Part shown: piece by piece, positions 13,197-20,754 of the stretch
Position numbering within the stretch: the first letter of the stretch is position 1
How the letters are laid out: each line of letters begins with the position of its first letter
Assembly: GCA_002371675.1 (NCBI GenBank)
Contig: DFGE01000029.1
Span: forward strand, 1-21,407
DNA: 21,407 bases
Direction: 5' to 3'
Origin: Clostridiales bacterium UBA3758
GTDB lineage: Bacteria; Bacillota; Clostridia; Oscillospirales; Oscillospiraceae
Position numbers and translations under genes: made by a program
The notes under the pieces: model-generated
Databases searched by the model: none
Told to the model about the DNA's origin: nothing
Seen by the model: the letters and a program-made list of their open reading frames with translations, nothing else

Positions 13197-13799
13197 TTAC
13201 TTGGAGTACAACTCGACGATGAGGCGCTCTTCCACAGGGAAGTCGATGTCCTCGCGGGTGGGGACAGCAACGACCTTGCCGATCATGTTGGCTGCATCGA
13301 AGTCAAGCCAGCCCGGGATAACGTGGGCGGAGTTGGCCTCCAGATTGTTCTTGAAGCGCTCGATGCTGCGGCTCGACTCCTTGAGTTCGATGACCATGCC
13401 GGGCTTGACCTGGTAGCTGGGGATGTTGACCTTCTTGCCGTTGACGGTGAAGTGGCCGTGGTTGACCATCTGACGGGCCTCGCGGCGGGTGATGGCGTAG
13501 CCGAGACGGAACACGACGTTGTCAAGGCGGCTCTCAAGCTGCATCAGGAGGTTGTCGCCAGCCTTGCCGGGCATGCGGACGGCCTTCTCATAGTAGCCGC
13601 GGAACTGCTTCTCCAGCACGCCGTACACGAACTTGACCTTCTGCTTCTCCTGCAGCTGGGTCGCGTACTCGGACTTCTTCCGACGGGTCTGGGTCTTGTT
13701 GCTGTTGCGGGTGGTCTCTTTCTTATAATAGCCCATTGCGGCGGGGCTGACGCCCAGCGCTTTCGCGTGCTTGGCAATAGGCTGTCTGTTCTTAGCCAT
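13197..13799 (-). CDS. rpsD: 30S ribosomal protein S4 (cysteine-free form)
   Basis: This 200-residue S4 nucleates small-subunit assembly on 16S rRNA. The core is clear: KKSEYATQLQEKQKVKFVYG, then LESRLDNVVFRLGYA and an S4 RNA-binding domain (about 91-155), ending PVEERLIVELYSK. It has no cysteine anywhere, so it is the zinc-free form. Its N-terminus (KHAKALGVSPAAMGYYKKET) matches the clostridial variety rather than the CRLCRREG type. In many bacteria S4 represses the alpha operon translationally. Confidence 0.97.
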   Translation of the reverse strand: MAKNRQPIAKHAKALGVSPAAMGYYKKETTRNSNKTQTRRKKSEYATQLQEKQKVKFVYGVLEKQFRGYYEKAVRMPGKAGDNLLMQLESRLDNVVFRLGYAITRREARQMVNHGHFTVNGKKVNIPSYQVKPGMVIELKESSRSIERFKNNLEANSAHVIPGWLDFDAANMIGKVVAVPTREDIDFPVEERLIVELYSK

Positions 13800-13817
13800 T
13801 ACAGTCTCCTCCTTTCG

Positions 13818-14216
13818 TTATACACGACGACGTTTCGGAGGACGGCAGCCATTGTGAGGAATGGGGGTAACGTCCTTGATCATCGTCACTTCGAGACCGG
13901 CGGTCTGCAGAGCGCGGATCGCGGCTTCACGGCCGGAACCGGGGCCCTTGACGAAGACCTCGACGGTCTTCAGGCCGTGCTCCATGGCTGCCTTGGCGGC
14001 AGTCTCAGAAGCGGTCTGAGCGGCAAAGGGAGTGGACTTTTTGCTGCCACGGAAACCGAGGCCGCCGGCGGACGCCCAGGAAATGGCGTTGCCCTGCGTA
14101 TCGGTCACAGTGACCATGGTGTTATTGAAGGAAGAGCTGATATGAACCTGGCCCTTTTCAATGTTTTTGCGCTCTCTGCGGCGGGTCTTGACGACCTTCT
14201 TCTTAGCGGTAGCCAT
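13818..14216 (-). CDS. rpsK: 30S ribosomal protein S11
   Basis: This 132-residue S11 lines the mRNA exit region of the small subunit platform. It shows the family blocks GQVHISSSFNNTMVTVTDTQ, GFRGSKKSTPFAAQTA, VKGPGSGREAAIRAL and the C-terminal TPIPHNGCRPPKRRRV. The basic N-terminus (KKKVVKTRRRERKNIEKG) is typical of Firmicutes. It lies between rpsM and rpsD with short gaps. Confidence 0.98.
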   Translation of the reverse strand: MATAKKKVVKTRRRERKNIEKGQVHISSSFNNTMVTVTDTQGNAISWASAGGLGFRGSKKSTPFAAQTASETAAKAAMEHGLKTVEVFVKGPGSGREAAIRALQTAGLEVTMIKDVTPIPHNGCRPPKRRRV

Positions 14217-14231
14217 TTATCAGTTCCCTCC

Positions 14232-14600
14232 TTACTTCTTCTTATTCGCGATGGTGCGTTTCGGACCCTTGCGGGTACGCGCGTTGGTCTTGCTGCGCTG
14301 GCCACGGACGGGCAGTCCACGGCGGTGGCGCATGCCGCGATAGCAGCCGATCTCGGTCAGGCGCTTGATGTCCAGTGCGGTCTGGCGGCGCAGGTCGCCC
14401 TCAACGATGAAGTTGTGGTCGATGCACTCACGCAGCTTGGCCTCTTCCTCGTCGGTGAGGTCCTTCACGCGGGTGTCGGGGTTGATCCCGGTCATTTCCA
14501 GGATCTTGTTTGCGCTGGTTCTGCCAATACCATAGACATAGGTGAGACCGATTTCGATTCTCTTGTCCTTCGGCAGGTCAACGCCGGCTATACGTGCCAT
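14232..14600 (-). CDS. rpsM: 30S ribosomal protein S13
   Basis: This 122-residue S13 is in the head of the small subunit and contacts the P-site tRNA and bridge B1 to L5. It starts MARIAGVDLPKDKRIEIGLT, includes IGRTSANKIL and RGMRHRRGLPVRGQRSKTNA, and ends in a lysine-rich tail. AAAGGATG precedes the ATG. It is the first gene after a strong internal promoter and structured leader, so it heads an alpha sub-operon. Confidence 0.98.
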   Translation of the reverse strand: MARIAGVDLPKDKRIEIGLTYVYGIGRTSANKILEMTGINPDTRVKDLTDEEEAKLRECIDHNFIVEGDLRRQTALDIKRLTEIGCYRGMRHRRGLPVRGQRSKTNARTRKGPKRTIANKKK

Positions 14601-14627
14601 AATGTTTTCATCCTTTCGAGATTATTT

Positions 14628-14686
14628 CCGCATTTTGCGGATGCAAAGGCTTGTTCCCGCCGGAGGGAGCCTTTGCCCCATGCGGG
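14628..14686 (-). promoter_or_regulatory. Structured leader of rpsM with alternative pairings
   Basis: In the rpsM leader RNA a 9-bp stem pairs 14643-14651 with 14668-14676 (GCAAAGGCT/AGCCTTTGC). A small local hairpin CCGCA-AAA-TGCGG (14628-14640) lies next to the ribosome site. The ATGCGG arm of that hairpin can instead pair with CCGCAT made from 14680-14685, enclosing the 9-bp stem. Such exclusive folds recall the S4-binding alpha-operon leader of E. coli; regulation here is inferred only. Confidence 0.4.
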
Positions 14687-14810
14687 ATATTTATTTGGAC
14701 AGGCTCTCGCCTCGTCGCACAAAGGGGGTTGCTGGGGCCCGGTTTCTGCGCAAAACACGCGCAAGGAGCCGACCGATTCCGGAGCATTTTCAGAGCCGCA
14801 GCGAAGATTG

Positions 14811-14840
14811 ATTTTACCAGACAAAACCAGGTTTTGTCAA
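14811..14840 (-). promoter_or_regulatory. Strong internal promoter of the alpha operon, with palindrome in its spacer
   Basis: On the minus strand TTGACA (14835-14840) and TAAAAT (14811-14816) are 18 bp apart, with TGg just before the -10. The spacer and part of the -35 form a perfect palindrome, GACAAAACC-T-GGTTTTGTC (14820-14838), which looks like an operator. The predicted transcript has a leader of about 200 nt before rpsM. The rest of the 302-bp rpmJ-rpsM gap has no credible gene. Confidence 0.75.
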
Positions 14841-14902
14841 GGGGAAAATCCCTTTTTCTTCGCTTTCCGCTCTCTTCCGGCCGATCGACTCTCGCTCGCT
14901 GC

Positions 14903-15016
14903 TTAGCCCTGACGCTGCTTGTGCTTGGGGTTCTCGCAGATCACCATGACCTTGCCCTTGCGCTTGATGATCTTGCACTTCTCGCACATGGGCTTGACGG
15001 AAGGTCTGACTTTCAT
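14903..15016 (-). CDS. rpmJ: 50S ribosomal protein L36 (zinc-ribbon form)
   Basis: This 37-residue protein reads MKVRPSVKPMCEKCKIIKRK, continuing GKVMVICENPKHKQRQG. It is the standard length of L36. Cys11, Cys14, Cys27 and His33 form the zinc site of the C+ form. GGAGG lies 8-9 nt before the ATG. It follows infA as in most bacteria. Its downstream spacer of 302 bp before rpsM is unusually long. Confidence 0.97.
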   Translation of the reverse strand: MKVRPSVKPMCEKCKIIKRKGKVMVICENPKHKQRQG

Positions 15017-15044
15017 TTGTTAATCCTCCAAATCATTCGTCTCG

Positions 15045-15112
15045 CACCGAAGGCCGCGCGGCGGCCCTCCGGTGGTGGAGGAACGGCTGTGCGCGCCCCC
15101 GAGGGGCGGCGC
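15045..15112 (-). other. Two strong hairpins in the infA-rpmJ spacer
   Basis: The spacer can form a long GC-rich stem at 15045-15074 (CACCG and GGGCCGC arms around the centre) and a second at 15091-15112 (GCGCCGCCCC-TC-GGGGGCGCGC). No U-run follows either, so they do not look like terminators. They may stabilise or process the messenger; no function is shown. Confidence 0.4.
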
Positions 15113-15125
15113 AGCGCGCTCTCTG

Positions 15126-15344
15126 TTACTTCGTTCTCCAGGTGATGCGGCCGCGGGTCAGATCGTACGGAGACATCTGTACCGTGACCTTATCGCCGGG
15201 AAGGATTCTGATAAAATTCATCCGGAGCTTTCCGGAAATATGCGCCAGGATGATATGGCCTCCGCCGATATCCACCTGGAACATGGTGTTGGGCAGGGAT
15301 TCAACCACCGTGCCCTCCAGCTCGATCACATCGTCTTTTGCCAA
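15126..15344 (-). CDS. infA: Translation initiation factor IF-1
   Basis: IF-1 blocks the ribosomal A site during initiation. The OB-fold protein contains DDVIELEGTVVESLPNTMF, HISGKLRMNFIRILPGDKVT and SPYDLTRGRITWRTK. I place the start at TTG (15342-15344), giving 72 residues, the usual IF-1 length, beginning (M)AKDDVIE. The ATG 18 nt upstream (15360-15362) would add six residues and is itself joined to GGGGAGG, which sits 8 nt before the TTG as a ribosome site. It lies after map, whose stop is 22 nt upstream of the TTG. Confidence 0.95.
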   Translation of the reverse strand: MAKDDVIELEGTVVESLPNTMFQVDIGGGHIILAHISGKLRMNFIRILPGDKVTVQMSPYDLTRGRITWRTK

Positions 15345-15366
15345 AGTGTTATTCCTCCCCATCGTT

Positions 15367-16137
15367 TCAAATATCGTCGGCCATCGTGAGTATCTCAGGC
15401 TCGCCGTCGGTGATCAGAATCGTGTTTTCATAATGTGCTGCAAGAGAATGATCCGCGGTGACGACGGTCCAGCCGTCACGCAGGATCTCCACTCTCCAGT
15501 CCCCCGCGCAGACCATCGGCTCGATGCAGATGGTCATGCCCTTGACGAGGCGCGGGTTTGCCCTGCGCTCGCGGGGACGGTAGTTGGGAACCTCGGGCGC
15601 TTCGTGCATGCTGCGGCCGATGCCGTGGCCCACGAAGTCCCGCACCACGGAAAAGCCGTGGCTCTCAACACAGGCCTGCACCGCCTCGCCGATGTCGTAG
15701 ACGCGGTTGCCTGCCTTTGCAAACTTGATCCCTTCAAAGAAAGCCTGTCGGGTAACCTCGATCAGCTTTCTGGCCTGATCGCTCACCTCTCCGCAGGCAT
15801 AGGTGCCGGCACAGTCGCCGACGAAGCCCTTGTAGGTGGCGCAGAGGTCAACAGAAACGATGTCGCCGTTGTGAACGACCCGCTTCCCCGGGATGCCGTG
15901 GATCACCTCGTCGTTGACGGAGATGCAGGTGGCAGCCGGAAAACCCTCGAAGCCGAGGCAGCTGGGCACCGCGCCGTTCTTGACGATGAATTCATGCACG
16001 GCCCTGTCGATCTGTCTGGTGGTGAGGCCGGCCTTCACAGCCTGGCGCCCGATGCTGCGGGCGCCGGCCGTGATCCTGCAGGCTTCACGCATCAGTTCGA
16101 TCTCACGGGGAGATTTGATGGTGATCGCTTCCGACAT
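15367..16137 (-). CDS. map: Methionine aminopeptidase, type I
   Basis: This 256-residue enzyme removes the initiator methionine from new proteins. The five metal ligands are visible: Asp97 (VSVDLCATY), Asp108 (GFVGDCAGTY), His171 (GHGIGRSMHEAP), Glu206 (GMTICIEPM) and Glu237 (AAHYENTILIT). The start MSEAITIKSPREIELMREA lies 1 nt after the adk stop. An in-frame extension further upstream would overlap adk and has no family support. It has no N-terminal SH3-binding or zinc extension. Confidence 0.97.
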   Translation of the reverse strand: MSEAITIKSPREIELMREACRITAGARSIGRQAVKAGLTTRQIDRAVHEFIVKNGAVPSCLGFEGFPAATCISVNDEVIHGIPGKRVVHNGDIVSVDLCATYKGFVGDCAGTYACGEVSDQARKLIEVTRQAFFEGIKFAKAGNRVYDIGEAVQACVESHGFSVVRDFVGHGIGRSMHEAPEVPNYRPRERRANPRLVKGMTICIEPMVCAGDWRVEILRDGWTVVTADHSLAAHYENTILITDGEPEILTMADDI

Positions 16138-16138
16138 G

Positions 16139-16771
16139 TCAGATCCCCAGAGCCTTCCGGATCTCGGCGGTGGTCGCCTCGATGGTGGGCTGGTTATCCA
16201 CAGTGCGGAGCTTGCCGCGCGCGGCGTAGAATGCCTTGAGCGGCTCGGTCTCGGTGTGGTACACAACGAGTCTGGCTTTGACGGTCTCCGGAGCGTCGTC
16301 CTTGCGGATGGTCAGCTCCCCGCCGCAGAAGTCGCATACGCCCTCCTGCCTGGGCGGATTGGAGACGATGTGGAAGGTGCTGCTGCAGTCCTTGCAGGTC
16401 CGGCGGCCGGACATACGGTCGATGATGACCTGGTCCTCCACCTCGATGGAGAGGGCGCAGTCGATCTCGATGCCGCAGCTCTCCATGGCCTCGGCCTGGG
16501 GGATGGTGCGCGGGACGCCGTCAAGGATGTAGCCGTTCGCGCAGTCGCTCTCGGCAAGGCGCTCGCGGATGATGCCGATGATGACATCATCCGGGACGAG
16601 CTGGCCCGCTTCGATGTAGGACTTCGCCTGCAGTCCGACGGGCGTGCCTGCCTTGATGGCGGCGCGGAGAATGTTGCCGGTGGAGATGGTGGGGATCTGA
16701 AGCTCACGGCTGAGGATTTCCGCCTGGGTGCCCTTGCCGGCACCGGGCGCGCCTAAAAGGATCAGCTTCAT
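16139..16771 (-). CDS. adk: Adenylate kinase (zinc-binding lid)
   Basis: This 210-residue enzyme interconverts ATP+AMP and 2 ADP. The P-loop is GAPGAGKGT (7-15). The AMP site shows TGNILRAAIK and LDGVPRT (84-89), where the more common forms have TGD and DGFPRT. The lid carries a four-cysteine zinc site, C126/C129 and C146/C149 (CKDC, CDFC), typical of Gram-positive enzymes. It sits between secY and map, 16 nt after secY. Confidence 0.97.
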   Translation of the reverse strand: MKLILLGAPGAGKGTQAEILSRELQIPTISTGNILRAAIKAGTPVGLQAKSYIEAGQLVPDDVIIGIIRERLAESDCANGYILDGVPRTIPQAEAMESCGIEIDCALSIEVEDQVIIDRMSGRRTCKDCSSTFHIVSNPPRQEGVCDFCGGELTIRKDDAPETVKARLVVYHTETEPLKAFYAARGKLRTVDNQPTIEATTAEIRKALGI

Positions 16772-16787
16772 GTTTCTGCCCTCACAA

Positions 16788-18074
16788 TCAATCCAGGAAG
16801 CCCTTGTAATTGCGCATCATCATCTGCGCCTCGAGGGCACGGACGGTCTCAAGCGCAACGCCGACAGCGATCATGATGGACGTGCCGCCGAGGGAGAGAC
16901 CCGTCAGGGCAGCCGTTTCGCTGAAGTGGGCGATCAGAATGGGGACGATGGCGATGATACCGAGGTAGATCGCGCCGAAGAGCGTGATCTTGTTGAGCAC
17001 CTTCTGGATGAATTCGCTCGTCGGCTTGCCGGGACGGAAGCCCGGGATGTAGCCGCCGTTCTTCTTCAGATTGTTCGACACCTCGACGGGGTTGAACTGG
17101 ATCGTGGAGTAGAAGTAAGCGAAGAAGATGATCAGCAGGAAATAGATGATCGCGTAGGGGATGGAATCGTTGCCGAACCAGGTGTCGATCCACTTTGCCT
17201 GGCTGCCGGTGAGACCGGCAATGGTCGCAGGCAGGCTGCCGATGGAGGAGGCGAAGATGATGGGCATAACGCCGGACATGTTCACCTTCATGGGCAGGAA
17301 GGTGCTCTGGCCGCCGTACATCTTCCGGCCGACGACACGCTTGGCGTACTGAACCGGGATGCGGCGCTCCGCGTCGTTGACGTAAACGATCAGGACGATG
17401 ATGGCCAGGGCGCCGAGGAACATCAGCACGGCGACCCACCACTTGAGCTCACCCGCCATGACGTTCTGCACGGTGCGGATGATGCTGTTGGGCAGGCGGG
17501 ACATGATGCTCGCAAACAGGATGATCGAAATGCCGTTGCCGATACCGAACTCGGTGATCTGCTCGCCGAGCCACATGATCAGCGCAGAACCGGAGGTGAA
17601 GGTCAGGATGATGACGATCGCCGCGAGGAACTGGTTGGGGACGTCGGTATCAAGCAGCTGATAGTTGCGCATCAGCATGTAGTAGGCAAAGCCCATGAGA
17701 AGGCCGATGCCCACGGTGGCATAACGGGTGATGGAGGCGATCTTCTTGCGGCCTTCCTCGCCGCCTTCCTTGCTCAGCCGCTCGAGAGCCGGAATGGCAA
17801 TGCACAGCAGCTGGATGATGATGGAGGCGTTGATGTAGGGCTGGATGGACAGGGCGAAGATCGTCGCCTGGGAGAACGCGCCGCCGGACATGACGTTGTA
17901 CAGGCCCAGCATGGTGTTCTGCATCTGGTTGAAGTAGAGCTGGAGCGCCTCCACGTTCACGTAGGGGACGGGGATGGCGTTGCCGATACGGTACAGGAGA
18001 ACGATGACGAGCGTGAAGATGATCTTTTTGCGCAGTTCTTCGATCTTCCACGCATCTCTAAGCGTCTTGAGCAC
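16788..18074 (-). CDS. secY: Protein translocase subunit SecY
   Basis: This 428-residue protein is the channel core of the Sec translocase, with ten predicted membrane helices. It begins (M)LKTLRDAWKIEELRKKIIFT and contains ERLSKEGGEEGRKKIASITR and GFRPGKPTSEFIQ, the cytoplasmic loops that bind SecA and ribosomes. The start codon is GTG, directly after the rplO TAA (TAAGTG), so the genes are coupled. GAGGTGAT inside the end of rplO is the ribosome site. Confidence 0.98.
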   Translation of the reverse strand: MLKTLRDAWKIEELRKKIIFTLVIVLLYRIGNAIPVPYVNVEALQLYFNQMQNTMLGLYNVMSGGAFSQATIFALSIQPYINASIIIQLLCIAIPALERLSKEGGEEGRKKIASITRYATVGIGLLMGFAYYMLMRNYQLLDTDVPNQFLAAIVIILTFTSGSALIMWLGEQITEFGIGNGISIILFASIMSRLPNSIIRTVQNVMAGELKWWVAVLMFLGALAIIVLIVYVNDAERRIPVQYAKRVVGRKMYGGQSTFLPMKVNMSGVMPIIFASSIGSLPATIAGLTGSQAKWIDTWFGNDSIPYAIIYFLLIIFFAYFYSTIQFNPVEVSNNLKKNGGYIPGFRPGKPTSEFIQKVLNKITLFGAIYLGIIAIVPILIAHFSETAALTGLSLGGTSIMIAVGVALETVRALEAQMMMRNYKGFLD

Positions 18075-18515
18075 TTAGATCACCTCGGCCTTTCCGCCGG
18101 CCGCCTCGATTTTCTGTTTCGCGGTATCGGAGAAAGCAGCGGCTCTAACAGTCAGAGCCTTGGTAACCTCACCGTTGCCAAGGAACTTCACACCATATCT
18201 GCACTTGGAGAGAATACCGGCGCCCTTGAGGGCCTCGGCATCGACAACGGAGCCGGCCTCGAAGCGGTCGAGAACGGAGACGTTCACGCCGTCCAGGGGC
18301 TTGGCGAAGATGTTGTTGAAGCCGCGCTTGGGGATGCGGCGGGCCAGAGGCATCTGGCCGCCTTCAAAGCCGATGCGGACACCGCCGCCGCTGCGGGCCT
18401 TCTGGCCCTTGTGGCCGCGGCCTGCGGTCTTGCCGTTACCGGTGGCGTGGCCTCTGCCCTTGCGCTTGTCGACATGGGTGGAGCCGGCTACGGGAGAAAG
18501 ATCGTGAATATACAT
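18075..18515 (-). CDS. rplO: 50S ribosomal protein L15
   Basis: This 146-residue L15 binds 23S rRNA late in assembly. It has the basic glycine-rich N-terminal half typical of the family, KRKGRGHATGNGKTAGRGHK followed by GQKARSGGGVRIGFEGGQMP and RRIPKRGF. The C-terminal half (about 75-146) carries the conserved globular domain with VVDAEALKGAGIL. It abuts secY and follows rpmD by 13 nt. Confidence 0.98.
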   Translation of the reverse strand: MYIHDLSPVAGSTHVDKRKGRGHATGNGKTAGRGHKGQKARSGGGVRIGFEGGQMPLARRIPKRGFNNIFAKPLDGVNVSVLDRFEAGSVVDAEALKGAGILSKCRYGVKFLGNGEVTKALTVRAAAFSDTAKQKIEAAGGKAEVI

Positions 18516-18528
18516 TCTCTTGCCCTCC

Positions 18529-18708
18529 TTATTCTTCGGTGACCTTCAGCAGATAGCCGATCTTGGCGATCTTGCCGCGGGTCTGGGGATTGTCGGGCTG
18601 TACGGTCTCGTTGCCGATCTTGTGCAGGCCGAGGGACTGGGCGGTGGCGATGTGGCTGTCCAGTCTGCCATTGAGGCTCTTGACGAGCTTGATTCTAAGA
18701 TTAGCCAT
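18529..18708 (-). CDS. rpmD: 50S ribosomal protein L30
   Basis: This 59-residue protein starts MANLRIKLVKSLNGRLDSHI and continues with the family blocks TAQSLGLHKIG, TVQPDNPQTRGKIAKIGYLL and a KVTEE end. Length and position between rpsE and rplO are as expected for bacterial L30. GGAGGA lies upstream of the ATG, 12 nt after the rpsE stop. Confidence 0.97.
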   Translation of the reverse strand: MANLRIKLVKSLNGRLDSHIATAQSLGLHKIGNETVQPDNPQTRGKIAKIGYLLKVTEE

Positions 18709-18720
18709 GCTTCGTCCTCC

Positions 18721-19257
18721 TTAACCCTGAACTTCTTCAGGAGTCTTGCCCCGGACGGCGGCGACCTGAGAGGCGTCGCGCAGGGACTTGAGGCCTTCCA
18801 TCGTGGCTGCCACAACGTTTGCGGGGTTGTTGGTGCGCAGGCACTTGGTACGGATGTTGCTGATGCCGGCAGCCTCGACGACGGCACGGACAGCGCCGCC
18901 GGCGATCACGCCGGTGCCTTCGGGGGCGGGCTTGAGCAGGACGCGGCCGGCGCCGAACTCACCGATGACCTCGTGCGGGATGGTGGTGCCGCTGAGGGTG
19001 ATGGTGACGATGTTCTTCTTGGCGTCCTCGAGGCCCTTGCGGATCGCCTCGGAGACTTCGTTGGCCTTGCCCATGCCAAAGCCGACACGGCCCTTGCCGT
19101 CGCCGACGACGCACAGCGCGGCGAACTTGGCAACACGGCCGCCCTTGACGGTCTTGCTGACACGGTTGAGGGACACGAGCTTCTCGATATACTCGGACTG
19201 CGCCTCTTCTCTGTTGCGGCGGTCCCGACGGTCGTTGCGATCGTTATTGTATGCCAT
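18721..19257 (-). CDS. rpsE: 30S ribosomal protein S5
   Basis: This 178-residue S5 acts in decoding accuracy and helicase activity at the mRNA entry. After an Arg/Asp-rich N-terminal tail (NNDRNDRRDRRNREEAQSEY) comes the family core: VSLNRVSKTVKGGR, FAALCVVGDGKGRVGFGMGK and the C-terminal domain with AGGAVRAVVEAAGISNIRTK. The tail is longer and more charged than in many relatives. It is followed closely by rpmD. Confidence 0.98.
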   Translation of the reverse strand: MAYNNDRNDRRDRRNREEAQSEYIEKLVSLNRVSKTVKGGRVAKFAALCVVGDGKGRVGFGMGKANEVSEAIRKGLEDAKKNIVTITLSGTTIPHEVIGEFGAGRVLLKPAPEGTGVIAGGAVRAVVEAAGISNIRTKCLRTNNPANVVAATMEGLKSLRDASQVAAVRGKTPEEVQG

Positions 19258-19276
19258 TTCTGCTGTTCCCCCTTCC

Positions 19277-19636
19277 TTAGAACTTCAGGCCGCCCTCGCG
19301 GGCGCCCTCTGCGAGAGCCTTGACACGGCCGTGGTAGATATAGCCGCCGCGGTCGAACACGACTTCCTCGATGCCCTTCTGCAGAGCGCGCTCTGCCAGA
19401 ACGGAACCGATCTTCTTGGCAGCGTCGCAGTTGCTGCCGTTGCCCTCAAAGCTCTTCTCGACGGTGGAGGCGGACACCAGGGTGTTGCCGGCGACGTCGT
19501 CGATGATCTGGGCATAGATGTGATTTTCACTGCGGAAAACGCTCAGGCGGGGTCTCTCGGCGGTGCCGGAGATCTTGCCGCGGACGCGGTTGTGGCGCTT
19601 GATGCGCTGTCCTTTGGTATCAGGTCTTTTAATCAT
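19277..19636 (-). CDS. rplR: 50S ribosomal protein L18
   Basis: This 119-residue L18 binds 5S rRNA with L5. It shows RIKRHNRVRGKISGTAERPR, LSVFRSENHIYAQIIDD and the C-terminal VVFDRGGYIYHGRVKALAEG with an ARE-GGLKF end. Start and length match the family. It lies between rplF (16 nt) and rpsE (19 nt). Confidence 0.98.
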   Translation of the reverse strand: MIKRPDTKGQRIKRHNRVRGKISGTAERPRLSVFRSENHIYAQIIDDVAGNTLVSASTVEKSFEGNGSNCDAAKKIGSVLAERALQKGIEEVVFDRGGYIYHGRVKALAEGAREGGLKF

Positions 19637-19652
19637 TCAGGCACACCTCCGT

Positions 19653-20192
19653 TTACTTGGCGCCGGTCTTGCCTTCTTTGCGGCGGATGGTCTCGAAGTC
19701 ATACTTCACGCCCTTGCCCTTGTAAGGCTCGGGAGGACGCTTGCCACGGATCTCTGCTGCAAACTGGCCGACCTTCTGCTTGTCGATACCCTTGACGATG
19801 ACGTGGTTCGGATCGGGAACCTCGATCTGGATGTCCTCGGTCTCGGGGACGATGATCTGGTGCGAGTAGCCCAGGTTCATGACCAGATTCTTGCCTTCCT
19901 TGGCGGCACGGTAGCCGACGCCGTTGATCTCGAGCTTCTTCTCGAAGCCCTTGGTCACGCCAACGACCATGTTGTCGACCAGAGTTCTGGTCAGGCCGTG
20001 GAGGGAGCGGTTCTCTTTGCTGTCATCGGGGCGGGTAACATGGAGGACGCCGTCCTTGATCTCGACCTTGATCTGGGGAACCAGATCACGCTCAAGGCTG
20101 CCCTTGGGGCCCTTGACGCTGATGTGGCGGCCGTCGATCTTGACTTCGACGTCTGCGGGGATGGTGATGGGAGCTCTACCAATTCTAGACAT
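19653..20192 (-). CDS. rplF: 50S ribosomal protein L6
   Basis: This 179-residue L6 sits near the factor-binding centre. It has the two repeated L6 domains. The N-terminal begins SRIGRAPITIPADVEVKIDG and VKGPKGSLERDL. The C-terminal contains GVGYRAAKEGKNLVMNLGYS and RGKRPPEPYKGKGVKY. Length fits the family. It follows rpsH by 12 nt. Confidence 0.98.
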   Translation of the reverse strand: MSRIGRAPITIPADVEVKIDGRHISVKGPKGSLERDLVPQIKVEIKDGVLHVTRPDDSKENRSLHGLTRTLVDNMVVGVTKGFEKKLEINGVGYRAAKEGKNLVMNLGYSHQIIVPETEDIQIEVPDPNHVIVKGIDKQKVGQFAAEIRGKRPPEPYKGKGVKYDFETIRRKEGKTGAK

Positions 20193-20204
20193 TTCGCTTC
20201 CTCC

Positions 20205-20603
20205 TTACCACACGAACGCGAGCACTTCGCCGCCAATGTGCTCCTTGCGAGCCTGCTTGTCGGTCATAATGCCCTTGGAGGTGGAGATGATGGCGATGCC
20301 CAGGCCCTTGAGGACGCGGGGGAGCTCGTCAGCACCGGCGTACACCCGGAGACCGGGCTTGCTGACACGGCGGAGGCCCTGAATGGCCTTCTCCTTGCCG
20401 GGGAGGTACTTGAGGGTGATGCGGATGATGCCCTGGGTGCCGTCATCAATAACCTGGAAGTTCTTGATGTAGCCTTCGTTGAGAAGGATCTCGGCGATGG
20501 CCTTCTTCATCTTGGAGGCCGGGACATCGACGCTTTCATGCTTGGCGCTTCCGGCGTTGCGGATGCGGGTCAGCATATCAGCAATGGGATCGGTGATCTG
20601 CAT
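20205..20603 (-). CDS. rpsH: 30S ribosomal protein S8
   Basis: This 132-residue S8 binds central-domain 16S rRNA. It starts MQITDPIADMLTRIRNAGSA and ends in the characteristic STSKGIMTDKQARKEHIGGE, then VLAFVW. AGGAGG lies before the ATG. Its 5' side is separated from rpsN by a 389-bp repeat-filled spacer, where most genomes have only tens of bases. Confidence 0.98.
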   Translation of the reverse strand: MQITDPIADMLTRIRNAGSAKHESVDVPASKMKKAIAEILLNEGYIKNFQVIDDGTQGIIRITLKYLPGKEKAIQGLRRVSKPGLRVYAGADELPRVLKGLGIAIISTSKGIMTDKQARKEHIGGEVLAFVW

Positions 20604-20754
20604 GGTTTTTTATCCTCCTGATTTAGAGTTACCGCCGGCTCTGCCGGTCGGTTTCGGTGGGGAGGTCCCATGTCAATGCTTGATTGACCATGGCCTTTCC
20701 TCATCCGTATCTTTATCCGCCCGGGCGATCATCCCCCGACGGGTAAATATGAGT

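Noticed and set aside
14588..14824. A 78-codon minus-strand frame in the rpsM leader
   Set aside because: No good ribosome site, it overlaps the promoter -10 region and runs into rpsM out of frame; structure in the leader explains the sequence better. It could be revisited if found conserved.
11337..14906. A very long plus-strand open frame (over 1,000 codons) antisense to azlC, rplQ, rpoA, rpsD, rpsK and rpsM
   Set aside because: It is composed of the reverse complements of conserved genes in a high-GC genome and its translation has no recognisable domain. Similar antisense frames lie opposite the DHHW/RNase genes (2102-4075), PP2C (6097-7467) and secY.
20629..20691. Possible 20-codon leader peptide before rpsH on the minus strand (MVNQALTWDLPTETDRQSRR)
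   Set aside because: A purine-rich ribosome site is present but spacing is poor and nothing supports conservation; it lies in repeat-disturbed sequence.
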